A stretch of 64,000 nt of DNA from Incurvaria masculella (lineage: Eukaryota > Arthropoda > Insecta > Lepidoptera > Incurvariidae). Positions 35,901 to 44,980 of the stretch are shown here, piece after piece (position 1 is the stretch's first letter; every line of letters begins with the position of its first letter). The DNA is taken from contig OX335646.2 in assembly GCA_946894095.1 (NCBI GenBank), positions 11,588,077 to 11,652,076 on the forward strand. Reading direction: 5' to 3'. The notes under the pieces are model-generated. The model made no database searches. It saw nothing but the letters and a program-made list of their open reading frames with translations, and was not told the origin of the DNA. Made by a program: the position numbers and the translations under genes.

Positions 35901-37424
35901 TTTGGTTACCTTCCACAAAGAATTGAATTTCGTATGGATTGAAAATTAAGTAAGTTTTTAATGAATTTAGATGAAACTTGCTGGGTTTAGCGCATTTTCC
36001 TTAGAAGGATTGTAGTTTGTGTTGAGGAACATACATACATACAGAACTGATTTCTAAAAAACGGCCAAGTGCGAGTCGGACTCGCACATGAAGGGCTCCG
36101 TACCATCGTAAAAAAAAACACGTTTTTTGTATGGCAGCCCCCTTTAATTTTAATTATTTTTTAATCTTACCTATTTGTTGTTGTAGCGGCAAAATCAATA
36201 CACACTCTGTGAAAATTTCAGCTGTCCACCTGTTACGGTTACCGAGATACAGCCCTGTGACAGACGGACAGACGGACGGACGGACGGACGGACGGACGGA
36301 CGGACGGACGGACGGACGGACAGCGGAGGCTTAGTAATAGGGTTCCGTTTTCACCCTCTGGGTACGGAACCCTAAAAATCATCAATTTAGTCTTAGTATC
36401 ATACATAAAGTCTACAAACGAAGTATCTTAGAAAACAAAGCAACTTGCTCCGTGAACACCCCTTACAGATTTATTATTAGTATAGATATAGATATTTATG
36501 GCATATTATAGACACCAATAATTTTCAGTAACCCAATAACAGATCTGGAGACGCCGAGCGTCGTTCGGTCGTCTAGGTACTAAGATTAAGATCAAAGGGG
36601 CACTTTTAAAGCAATTTCCACACGCAGCTAAACTTTACAAGGCGTCTACATGACACATAACTGTGCACGTGTACGTTTTTCTATTTCATTTTAAATATAT
36701 TTATTAAGATACTTAATTTTTCTTTAATTCATTTTATGTTTTTTTTTGCCGCTACACTGCACCTCTCCTACGTCATCTAAGGTGGAATGTTAGAGAATGC
36801 CTCATGGCATTAATTCCGCCTTTTTGTAAACCATATTGGCTTCCAAATAAATAATTATATGAGCCGATTTGTTTGTTAAATTAATTTTAAGGTAATAAAA
36901 AAATACGAAACCAACCCTACTAGACGCTTGGGAATAGTGTTATTCTAAAAGTGCAAAGCCAGTCCACTTAAGATGTTTTTTTATTTCAGATCGATGTGTA
37001 TGTTATGATTGCATGTCCGGAAAATGACTTGTACAACAGCAGAGACTTCTACAAGCCTCTAGTATATCCTTACGAATTGGAGGTTGCCCTCAACAGCAAT
37101 AGGTCTGCGTTGTACAACACCCACATTCCAGATTTTGAAGATCTCCTTCACAACAACAGAGGTTTTTGTCCCATCGGTGATATCAAAGCAAACGTAGACA
37201 TGAGCTTGATTACTGGAAAATTACGGGAAACCAAACTCAATAACATTGCTAATAATGTAACAGATATAGAAAAGATTAACTGGGCTGTGGAAAGCATTGG
37301 TCAAAGTCTCTCTCAGAGGACGTGGACTGGACTAGAACAGAACCTTGGCGATACTGAGGTTAGGAAAGCAGAAGAGGGACGGAGTGGACTTCCCATTTCA
37401 TACGATAATGAACCCAAGCCCTGA
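26982..37424 (+). CDS. Dph2: DPH2, diphthamide biosynthesis subunit 2 (complete, six exons)
   Basis: Coding exons: 26982-27131, 28580-28692, 30412-30632, 30979-31185, 35144-35403, 36990-37424. Every intron is GT-AG, the phases agree and the sum encodes 461 residues (human 489). With DPH1 this protein forms the iron-sulfur enzyme that moves the 3-amino-3-carboxypropyl group of S-adenosylmethionine onto a histidine of eEF2, the first step of diphthamide. Visible signatures are ICRWINKNGF (exon 1), LQFPDNLL and GDTTYSNCCVDEVAA (exons 2-3, with the first cluster cysteine), DAIVHYGHTCFS, KLANFPEIDVYVMIACPEND (exons 5-6), DVSLITG-like DMSLITGKLRE, and the C-terminal RTWTGLEQNLGDTEV then GRSGLPISYD. 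Start: ATG 26982 has A at -3 and G at +4; no nearer in-frame ATG fits. 87% of the span is intron filled with repeats. Confidence 0.95.
27584..27881. mobile_element. Hairpin MITE (ATTCTGCCCTCC ends) with repeat B nested in it
   Basis: ATTCTGCCCTCC at 27584 faces GGAGGGCAGAAT at 27870. The interior right of the nested repeat is a near-perfect hairpin, GGTGGTAACTACATAT / ATATGTAGTTACCGCC (about 27821-27858). Repeat B occupies 27605-27819. All lies in DPH2 intron 1. Confidence 0.65.
27605..27819 (+). repeat. Dispersed repeat, CCGGCCAAGTGCGAGT family (copy B)
   Basis: Compact copy with both ends: AAAAAACCGGCCAAGTGCGA and GGGTACGGAACCCTAAAAA. Includes GACAGACGGACGGACGGACG, a short run of the microsatellite that is longer in copy C. 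It lacks about 70 bp of the middle seen in copies C and D. Confidence 0.8.
27882..28579. other. DPH2 intron 1, unassigned part
   Basis: No repeat family recognised. Ends in acceptor CTGTTACAG at 28579. Confidence 0.5.
28910..29462 (+). mobile_element. TTAA-flanked MITE, GGTGGCCCA family (intact copy)
   Basis: TTAAGGTGGCCCATCCCGCT at the left and CGGGTTGGGCCACCTTAA at the right, 553 bp including both TTAA. Serves as the reference copy for 4623-6190, 37857-38535, 40008-40557 and 63884-64000. No coding frame. Located in DPH2 intron 2. Confidence 0.88.
29926..30261 (-). pseudogene. CR1-type reverse transcriptase fragment
   Basis: The minus-strand frame has the thumb-region blocks RDLGVSFSEDLKWEEHI and IRKVFPYINKILRLQKTYIH then PLLEYYLQIWS, which follow the catalytic site in CR1/L2-group elements. 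No catalytic motif is kept. It lies in DPH2 intron 2, antisense to the gene, and begins beside a short piece of the GGAGGTCGCGAC MITE end. Confidence 0.72.
31523..31897 (+). mobile_element. TTAA-flanked MITE, GGGCCCGTAA family
   Basis: TTAAGGTGGGCCCGTAA and TTACGGGCCCGGCTTAA are the inverted ends, 375 bp with the TTAA borders. Interior motifs (ACAAATATCTATGTCAGCAC, CATTTGTATGGGACCA) recur at 18771-19079 and 60866-61150. Different interior from the GGTGGCCCA family although the first eight bases match. In DPH2 intron 4. Confidence 0.83.
32553..32950 (+). repeat. SINE with tRNA-like head
   Basis: The head TCGTAGCCTAGTGGCGCGGG resembles pol III box A and GGTCTGGGTTCAAATTGT resembles box B, about 35 bp apart. 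The body and tail (GGTCGAAGCGGCAATGAAAA, GAAGGTCCTGGCATGGCACC, TTAGTCATCCATGTC) are the same as in the 5S-headed copies at 50505 and 63574. Ends in A-rich sequence. In DPH2 intron 4. Confidence 0.8.
33103..33435. mobile_element. hAT-type MITE with perfect 8-bp target duplication
   Basis: Ends CAGTGGTTCTTAACCGGTGG and AAAGGTTGAGAACCACTG are inverted. The flanking 8-mer CTTTACAT is identical at 33095-33102 and 33436-33443. Length 333 bp, no transposase. The terminal motif resembles Charlie/SPIN-like hAT elements. In DPH2 intron 4. Confidence 0.92.
33444..34274. other. DPH2 intron 4, unassigned part
   Basis: AT-rich; nothing recognised apart from a short GGTTAGGTTAGGTTA run at about 34200. Confidence 0.45.
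34275..34735 (-). pseudogene. CR1/L2-group reverse transcriptase fragment
   Basis: The minus-strand reading gives GVPLGSILGLLLFLFYINDI and then MVLFADDTSLN, the two central palm blocks; the GVPQGS glutamine is changed to leucine. Upstream, in broken frames to about 34735, the pieces YNQFGFRKGR and LEHYGI are visible. Antisense in DPH2 intron 4. Confidence 0.75.
35555..35945 (-). pseudogene. Jockey-type reverse transcriptase fragment
   Basis: Read on the minus strand with frameshifts: NSLWKVTKRLKRPKIHIPPI, KWARTELKKAEAYTKHL, then CLPLRSTSPREL and, further on, KHLPRKAVIRITAIYNACLR. These are the segments just before and at the start of the Jockey-clade reverse transcriptase. In DPH2 intron 5. 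Confidence 0.75.
36055..36378 (+). repeat. Dispersed repeat, CCGGCCAAGTGCGAGT family (copy C) with expanded GACG run
   Basis: Ends ACGGCCAAGTGCGAGTCGG and GGGTACGGAACCCTAAAAA. The internal GACG microsatellite spans about 36261-36321, some 14 units, against about 4 in copy B. In DPH2 intron 5. Confidence 0.85.
36745..36862 (+). mobile_element. 3' end of an L2-group retrotransposon
   Basis: GAGAATGCCTCATGGCATTA and CCGCCTTTTTGTAAACC match the 3' UTR hairpin region of the element at 9055-12238 (AGAATGCCTTTTGGCATTAG), followed by AAATAAATAATTAT. A dead-on-arrival copy with only the tail. In DPH2 intron 5. Confidence 0.65.
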
Positions 37425-37479
37425 ATGGTAAAACCTTATTAATAGAGGAATGTGTAGTTCCTCAGATTCAATTATTTAG

Positions 37480-37499
37480 AATAAAATAAATATTTTAAT
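37480..37499. terminator. Poly(A) signals between two convergent genes
   Basis: On the plus strand AATAAA occurs at 37480-37485 and 37485-37490, 56-61 bp after the DPH2 stop. On the minus strand the variant ATTAAA is read just past the PHPT1 stop (about 37494-37499). The 3' UTRs of the two genes probably overlap. Confidence 0.6.
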
Positions 37500-37510
37500 A
37501 ATTTAGTATT

Positions 37511-38770
37511 TTAATACCCTTCATCACTTATTGACACAGTATATGTTGGATAGGCGTCCTTAACTATTTTAGCAGTAACTTGATGGTCGGCCTTACCATA
37601 TCCTTGGGAATAGCCGTAAATATGAATCTTCTGGTTATCCGGGTCATGCGAGATCCTTCCTCCACCAATACATTCACAATCTAGAGGGTTCATCTTCTCC
37701 TGCACCTGTTGAGTAATGTTAAAACATTAATTGCTAAAAAAATTAGAACATAACTAGACTAAAAATATTCACACTATTTGGGTAAGGGCAAAGCACCTCT
37801 TTGAAGAATAGGGCAGCTTTTTTATTTTAATGTCCTGGGTCTTTTAAAAACCACATTTAAGGTGACCCTTCCCGGGGCGGGACTAACTCATTCGCGGGTA
37901 TGGTACAAAACCGTGCTATTGCCCGCTGGGACCATCTTTGTTTCAAAGGAAAAGACAGTCTCCGTGATGAGGATTCAACATGTCCACTAAGCAGAATAAG
38001 TGCAAAGTGTTTGATTGGATAAGATTTACAATTTTTTTTATTATAAAACGACTTATAGTTTCAGTTTATTTCCTCCATTAGATGTATATTACACACTCGG
38101 ATTCGCCATTTTTTTTTTCCTGTCGGTTCGATTACTTCTGGCGAAGAAGAGCCGACAAGAAACTTCGTCAGGTTGCTCATTGTATCAAAAAGCTAAAAGT
38201 GTATCACTACCGCTGTAGTAAAAATCAAACAAAAACCAAATTGATTATAAATCTTCATGAAACAAGCTAGTTTTGATGACTGATCTTTTACAGATATTTT
38301 CATTTTTTCGTTGAGTAATTCACCTCCAAAGTTTTTGTATAAGACGCGCAAAAAATTCGAACTTTCGGATCTTATAACTTAGAAACCAAACACTATGTTA
38401 CAATGTCCATGCTCATCAGACATCTAGTTCGATCAAATAAAGCTGTTTTTAATTATAATTTTGAATCTCTGACAAGAAATATGTCCATGATCTTCTTTCC
38501 ATGATCTTTGTATCGGGAGTTGAGCGATTCGTTATACCTACAGGAAGAAAATAACCTGCTTTTAGTCAACCAGTTAAGATAATAAGCATAGAATAATCGG
38601 TGCACCTCATCGAATATATCAGCATGGTATTCACATCTCTGGTATCCTCGGACAATAGTTACGAAAGGCTCTATGGCGTCCTTCTCTTTTCCATACACTT
38701 TGATCAATATGTACTTGAAGACTCCTGATGGATCTAAATCAACTTTTGGAATATTTTCTAATGTAGCCAT
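37511..38770 (-). CDS. Phpt1: 14-kDa phosphohistidine phosphatase (PHPT1 / janus family)
   Basis: Two coding exons: 38606-38770 (55 codons) and 37511-37705 (64 codons plus stop), joined at phase 0 across a 900-bp GT-AG intron; 119 residues against 125 in human. The enzyme removes phosphate from phosphohistidine in proteins. Signatures: KVDLDPSGVFKYILIKV near the N-terminus, EYHADIFDE with the catalytic His (residue 49, equivalent to human His53), then CECIGGGRISH and IHIYGYSQGYGKADH. Drosophila janus A and B belong to the same family. The ATG at 38770 is preceded, 13 bp upstream, by a strong acceptor (TTTTCTTTTTCAG), so an upstream 5' UTR exon is likely. A TTAA MITE fills most of the intron. 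The stop is 86 bp from the DPH2 stop. Confidence 0.95.
37857..38535 (-). mobile_element. TTAA MITE, GGTGGCCCA family, inverted and enlarged copy
   Basis: Starts TTAAGGTGACCCTTCCCGG and runs in inverse orientation to the reference through AACTTAGAAACCAAACAC and TCAGACATCTAGTTCGATCA, decaying near 38535. About 130 bp not present in other copies lie at 38056-38190. Inside the PHPT1 intron. Confidence 0.72.
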
Positions 38771-38789
38771 TTTTCCAAAGAATCTGAAA

Positions 38790-39194
38790 AAGAAAATATT
38801 AAGATAGATGTATTAGCTGATAGGATGAGTCGATAGGTTCAGCCGGGTCTGTTGAGTGATTTCGGATACCGTTTTGGCCAAACTGTGGCCCAGTTTACTA
38901 CTGCTCGAGAACAGGGGGAGATATTATAAAAGTAACAATAATCTATACAACATTAAAAAATATGGAAGTAGGACGGAACCTTGGTGACGATTCGAAAATA
39001 CAGGGTAAATTTTTCAAGTGTGCTTTCATGGCCAAATCCAATCAAACTATTTGGTTTGATTCCCGGCTAGAATTTTTTTTTTTTTTCAAAAATCGAATTC
39101 ATTTTTTTTATAGTTAACACCGATTACTCCTTGATTGTTTTTGATATTTCTTATAGTTTCTAATTTGACCATAAAGCCCAGAAAGAACACTTGA
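38790..39194. other. Upstream region of PHPT1
   Basis: No coding sequence recognised. May contain the predicted 5' UTR exon and promoter of PHPT1; no TATA or other element can be assigned with confidence. Confidence 0.4.
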
Positions 39195-39960
39195 AAATGA
39201 AAATGAAAATGTTTATTATTGATAATGCTTACAATTACAATTAGATAAAGCTTATACTTACTTCATTTCTAAATTTTATTCTACACTAAGTTATAAGTGT
39301 AAATAATGAAAATTAAATTATCTTATATAACGAAAACATTATAAAGGTAACAAATAACTTAGAAATCAGTAGGCAAAGTAAGATAATTCAAATACATAAA
39401 CAGCATATATCAACAAAAGGACCAAACACAGCTGTGACTAGCCTGACATATTGCTAAGGCTAGTCGCTGATTTTAAGTTTTACCTGTTTGTCATTAGTGA
39501 CGTTTCGTAAAATTATGTTACTTTAGGTTTAAAAGCCAAGATGACACAAATAGGTATCTTCAAATAGACTGTGCAACCAAACAAGGTGAACAAACCAAAT
39601 GAGAACTAAAAATGCTTTGGACGATGAGTTTCTTGGATGAGCGAAATATTTATCGTATGTAAAGTAAAGATAAAAACATTTAATAAAAAATAAAAAACTA
39701 TATAGCTGTCGATATTTGATGTGAGAAAAGATCACGTTAAAATTTTTTTTTTAAACTATGTATGGTAATAATTTGTCGAATAGGAGGAGGAATATCGTGC
39801 CAACACTTGGACGCTGCGAACTTAAAGCTGCCTCGAAATGAGGAGCCATGATGCTTAGGAACAGCTAGCAGTACTCCGGACACACACGTGCCATACCTAT
39901 GACTCTCTCCTTGCCACTTTAGTCAACTCCATAAGGGTGTGGGACTCTGTGACATAATAA
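39195..39960 (-). mobile_element. 3' part of a CR1/L2-group retrotransposon
   Basis: On the minus strand a decayed C-terminus reads SFKFAASKCWHDIPPPIRQI then SLKKKF, the usual (RSF..A..LWNSLP..IR) block, near 39740-39830. The 3' UTR continues to 39195 and ends with ATTTTC repeats. The frame is not continuous. Confidence 0.6.
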
Positions 39961-40007
39961 CTTTAGCAACTTGAGTGGCCAGGTGGAGTGTACGACGATT
40001 TTCCATT

Positions 40008-40557
40008 TTAAGGTGGCCCAACCCGCTCATCTCCCCATACAAAAGGGGAAAGAAGATCACGCCTATATTTCTCGTCAGAGATCCAAAATTTTGCTCAAAA
40101 TAGCTTTATTTGATTGAACTAGATGTCTGATGACCATTGGCATTGTAAAATTGTGTTTGGTTTCCAAGTTATAACGTCCGAAAGTTCGGATTTTTCGCGC
40201 GTTTTATACAATAACTTTGGAGGTGGATTACGCAATGATAAAGTAAGAACATCTTAAAAAGATTAGCCATCAAACATAGCTTATTTATACAAGATTTAGA
40301 ATCTATTTGGTTTTTGTTAGATTTTTGACTACAGCTGTCGTGGTTTACTTTTAGCTATAAGTCATTTTGAAATTAAAATTTTCGTAAATCTTACCAAATC
40401 ATACACTATGCACTTTGTCTTTTTTGTGGACAGGTTGCAACTTCCTCATCACGGATCCTGTCTTATTCTTAGAAACAGAGAAGGTCCCAGAGCGCAACAG
40501 CACAGGTTTGTACCGTGCCCGCAAATGAGTTGAGGCCGCCGGGTTGGGCCACCTTAA
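40008..40557 (+). mobile_element. TTAA-flanked MITE, GGTGGCCCA family
   Basis: TTAAGGTGGCCCAACCCGCT to GGGTTGGGCCACCTTAA, 550 bp, about 95% like 28910-29462 by eye and collinear throughout. Confidence 0.88.
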
Positions 40558-40971
40558 GAATATGATACTTGTTCAGATTTCCATTTTCATAGTCATGTCA
40601 TATTTTCATTGTCATATTTGTAAATATTCAAACACACATTTGAATATTGTAAACATTCAAGATTTGTTGCTTTTGTAAACATTTGAATATTGAATGATTA
40701 CCACCATATTTTGTTCACCACAAATAACTGCATGCAAATTCATTTCGTCTGAATGACAGTACACATGTGTGATAGTATACAGTTTTAAAATAAGTTTACT
40801 TTGATATCACTCCTTTTTTTAATAACAAATATGTTGGAAGTATAATATTCCTAGAGAAAATTATTCCAAACGATAGAAATGATCTTAAATAATATATTTT
40901 TTAAAGGAAATGTTTTGGGGAAATTCACTACTTTGTGCAGTGCTGATATTTATTCAAATAGCATTAATGAA

Positions 40972-41620
40972 TCACTACATAGTATAAAACAAAGTCGCTT
41001 TCTCTGTCCCTATATCCCTATGTATGCTTAAATCTTTAAAAGTATGCAATGGATTTTGATGCGGTTTTTTTTAATAGATAGAGTGATTGAAGAGGAAGGT
41101 TTATATATTTAATAACATCCATTAAATACTGGAGAAATACTGTTATTTTTGAGGTTTCCAATGTGATGTAAAAAAAATATTTTTTTCCCCTTACGTTGCA
41201 AACGCAGGCTGAACCCTACGAGATTTATCAAAATAATGTACTAAGTATTGTACACATTGAAAAGGTCTGCAGAAAACTCCACGATGGTATATATCTATCT
41301 CTTATGGATATCCCACAATATCATTTTTTGTCATTTACTTTTTACGACAAATAATGGCTAATTTTCGAAGCAATTTTAACCAATACAGCATTAATCCTTA
41401 TCCAATTAAATACCTTAATACATTGTTGATAGATCTATGGCCCTTTACAGCATATGATTTAAATGAATATTTTCGAAGATATTACAGATTTAAAAATTGC
41501 GGGATGCAGCGTTTGCGGCGGTACCGGCCGGCCGGGGCAGCGGGAGCGTGCCTATAAATAGTTCAAAATAATATTTTTTAAATGATATTATGCCCGTGCA
41601 AAGCCGGGACGGGCTGCTAG
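40972..41620 (+). mobile_element. Non-autonomous Helitron
   Basis: Begins TCACTACATAGTATAAAAC directly after A and ends GCCCGT...ACGGGC hairpin, then TGCTAG directly before T. TC at the 5' end, a short GC hairpin near the 3' end, CTAG terminus and A/T insertion site together are the Helitron hallmarks. 649 bp, no Rep/helicase gene. The body (CGCTTTCTCTGTCCCTATAT) belongs to a family widespread in moths. Confidence 0.78.
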
Positions 41621-42491
41621 TTTAAAATAAGAATGTACTTGGAAATGGTTAAGTATATATAGTGATAATATGTCTTATTGTAAATGTGTAGCTATTTATG
41701 TGTGATAATCTACTGATGCGATTGCGATTCTTAATTATGATTAATAACAGCATTTGATCATTCCATCCATTTGGGATTTATGACGAATATAATTATGAGT
41801 CTCAGCTATACATTTTGAAAAGATTTGGTTCAGCAACTATGGAGGCCACCTTTTAAAATCTGACTTCAGTTTCTGATTCTCTGACAACAAGGATTCTCAG
41901 ATATAGATTTTCAAAGGATTAGATAAGCAACTGAAAAGTTCAAACTGGCGGCCACTTATTCAAGTATGACATAAGATTCCTCTTCTCTGATCACTGGGAC
42001 CTCAGATATATTTGCCTCCATGACCGCAAATGCCATGGCAATTTAAAACATGTTCGACATATGCATTGAGGTAATTTTCCCTGTATATTTCTGGGCTTCG
42101 TCAAAGTCGGCATCATCAGGTCGGCAGAAGGTAAAGCATCTATTCATCAAAATGATACTGCTCAATGGAATGTGAATGGCTTAAAAGAAAATCTATTTTT
42201 ATAAGTCTATTTGGGTGAACATTCCTTTTGTATTATTAACCTAACCATATACTTAAATTTATTTTTAACCTATGTGTGTGCGTTAAGAGAATAGCTATTT
42301 TCATAAGTCTATTTGGGTGAACGTTCCTTATTGGTCAATTATACACATATTATATGTCCATCTATCTATGCTGAGCCCATTCTTTCGTTCGACTGAACAA
42401 GAACGAAGTGAACGTTAGACTTTTACTAATTGTAAAAAACTAATGTTAATTTGCATTTCGTACCATAATAACTGGTAAATTACAGTACACT
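41621..42491. other. Non-coding sequence with a small direct repeat
   Basis: TAAGTCTATTTGGGTGAAC occurs at about 42200 and 42300, in two copies of a unit near 98 bp. Otherwise no feature recognised. Confidence 0.45.
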
Positions 42492-42599
42492 TACGCCCAT
42501 TTCCACCACCTTCAGTAAGAAAAATCCCAAAGTTACACCATTTAACCAAAAGTTACTTATCGGATTTCAGGTAAACTGGAGGTGGTAAAAACAGGGGCG
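42492..42599. mobile_element. Small MITE with CCACCACCTYCAG ends (copy 1)
   Basis: CGCCCATTTCCACCACCTTC and ACTGGAGGTGGTAAAAACAG are inverted ends; 108 bp. A second copy with the same ends lies at 44353-44479 in the other orientation. Confidence 0.68.
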
Positions 42600-43821
42600 A
42601 GCCGAATAACAATAGTTTCTTCTTCTTTTTAGTAGGGATGTTATATCCCTGTTGGCAATCGGTCCCTTCAGAGACTCAGTTAACAATCGTTTGACATGCA
42701 TGGCATCGTTTTTAAATGTTTAGTTCAATGATGTATGGTAATAAATGTAACTGTACGTCAGATGTTATCACCGAATAGCCCGTTCCCAGAACATTGCAAA
42801 ATAATATATATAAAAATAAATATTACGCACACCTACCCCAGTTTCCGAAAAAGTCGAAAAAACATGTCACAGAATCCTAACCATTTCGGCATAGATAATA
42901 AAGTGAATGATTTATTCTGTGCTGAGAATCTACATCGCCAAGCTTTCTTCAATATGTGCATCGCCAATATCTCCATCGCCGCGAAGCATCTGCAGGCCGG
43001 CAACAGGTGCGTCACCAGCAACGGAGCTGCGGCTGGACCGCAGATGCGTCGCCAAGGAGCTGCGCCATAAATCCATCTTCATTTAGCGATGGGCGATTGC
43101 GAATGAAACAATCGATTTATTCGATTGTTCCCGTTATTCTATTCATTCGAATACTTGCAAACGCAATACTCGCCAACATTTGCGCGGAGCGGAGGCGCGA
43201 CCAAATAATATAATACACTTCGGCGCGACTAACACGAGCGAACGCGATACGGTAATACAATCGACGAACAGCACATAAGCAACCGCGATACGATTGTACG
43301 CGCCGCGCTCTAGCCACCCCGCGCGCCGTCTCATTAGCTCCGCTCAATGCGATGCAAATCCGCCCGCATCGCGTGCGATTTTAGCACGATGCGATTTTTA
43401 ATTCGATTATTTACAAAAATACGTTTTTCAGTTATCGCAAGCTACGTCAATACAGTGAACTACGACTTGTCTTCCGGGATGTGTAAAAGTTACCACCCGA
43501 ATGCGTCACACAAACATTACGTTCACGGGATTAAATATAAGCAATTCGGAACGGTCCTGCACGCATACATTGTTGCATTTTCCGCAATATATGCATTTCT
43601 GAACACCTCCACAATTTCCAAAGAAAAAGAAAGTTTTACTTTGTTGATAATTTCCACAGAACAAAAAGAACGGGTAGAAGGAGTAAGTAGGCGGAAACAG
43701 CGTAGCCACTAGTACGCGGAGCTCGGCGCACTTCGTGATTCGCGCTCAGCAGTCGTGATTCGTCACTACTTCGGCGCTGTCGACCGCAACTACTGGACAA
43801 TAAACTCGCGAAGCAAGAACG
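42600..43821. other. Unassigned sequence with a GC-rich, CpG-rich patch
   Basis: 43180-43400 is rich in CpG compared with the rest of the window. A 121-codon frame (43347-43712) has no similarity I can name. The region directly precedes the THAP exon and might be its promoter and leader; that is only inference. Confidence 0.35.
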
Positions 43822-43901
43822 ATGCCCTATTGTGCCATTTTGGAGTGCAAAAACGATAGCCGAACACACAATTTAACAAAAGGAGGCATATCATACCATC
43901 G
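43822..43901 (+). pseudogene. THAP zinc-finger domain, first exon only
   Basis: ATG at 43822 opens 26 codons that read MPYCAILECKNDSRTHN, then LTKGGISYHR, the first third of a THAP domain: Met-Pro, the first Cys pair of the C2CH zinc site and the ISYHR strand that normally continues into FP. THAP domains bind DNA and occur in host regulators and in P-element transposases. The coding sequence stops fitting after CATCG at 43901. What follows is ATAAGT, a splice donor with A in place of the first G; first exons of insect THAP genes often end at this residue. No further THAP exon was found to the right. So it is either a dead first exon or a transposon remnant. Confidence 0.55.
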
Positions 43902-44089
43902 ATAAGTTTTATTTTATTTAATTTCGATTTAAAATCAAAAATGTATGCAAAATTTGACGAACACTTCAAAAGTCAAACAAAAATTTACTCTAATACCCAC
44001 ATTTTAAGGATTGGTTTGCATCAATCTCATACATTGTTCTCGAAATTTCTGTCATTCACGATTATTTTTATATTCTAAGGTGATGCCTC

Positions 44090-44980
44090 AGCTACTCAAT
44101 AAGGGATGTGACACATCGAATCGACATTGAGCTATCGATGTTTATGTATGTTTATAGTGATGATTGGACATGGATGATTAATATAACAACAATTGTTATT
44201 AAATTAGGATATTACACCGCATTCCCGAGAGAGCTTTAGTGCTATGGCTATATTAAACTGGTCAGAAAACGAGTACTGGTTCATTACCGCACCGGCTGTA
44301 TTTTATTGAATTTTATTGTACCAACCTAGGCTGGTTTCCGGTATATCACTTACCCCTGTTTTCACCACCTCCAGTTACCTGAAATCCGATAGTTAACTTT
44401 CGGCTACATGCAATATTTGTATGATGTAACTGAAAGATAACTTTGGGATTTTTGTAGCTGGAGGTGGTGGAACCGGGCGTTAGTAATTCGCATATAATTA
44501 TGTATTATACCTACATTACAAAAAAAAATACAATGTAATCTGAAATCTGCACTCTCTCTGTTTCTGTTTGTATATTAATATAACGGAAACAATTATTAAA
44601 TAATGAACTGAATCGTATGTTTCAGTATTTCTTAATTAATGTTTAAAGGCTAGATTAAACTAACTGATTCTGAATGGTAAATAAATATATTGACTGACAT
44701 CTAGTGGTTGGGGGCAAACGTTTGTGGTTGGCGATCGAACCTGGACACAAACTTTCACGAGAATCGGTTTAGAAATGCGACTTGTAGAGGAAAACAGCCG
44801 CATAGGCGGACAGCCGGTCGCCGGATATACGAAAGCATTTTTGCCCAAGCTGAAACGAGAAACTTCGCGCTTCGCTCGGTCAAAACGTTACGATATATTG
44901 TTTAATAAAATGTAGTACAAAATATATCGATACTCTGACGGATGACGTCACGATTTAGCCACATCCCTAATTGAGTAGCT
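44090..44980. mobile_element. Element bounded by AGCTACTCAATAAGGGATGTG inverted repeats
   Basis: AGCTACTCAATAAGGGATGT at 44090 and ACATCCCTAATTGAGTAGCT ending at 44980 match over 21 bp with one difference. The interior is non-coding and holds a smaller MITE (44353-44479) and part of another known fragment (44700-44900, GAATCGGTTTAGAAATG). Probably a DNA transposon derivative about 890 bp long. Confidence 0.55.
44353..44479. mobile_element. Small MITE with CCACCACCTYCAG ends (copy 2)
   Basis: CCCCTGTTTTCACCACCTCC and GGAGGTGGTGGAACCGGGCG are inverted ends, flanked on both sides by TTA or TA. Nested inside the larger element. Confidence 0.7.

Noticed and set aside
43347..43712. 121-codon frame with a hydrophobic start
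   Set aside because: No recognisable family, odd composition and no splice context. It was not called as a gene, though it lies near the THAP exon.
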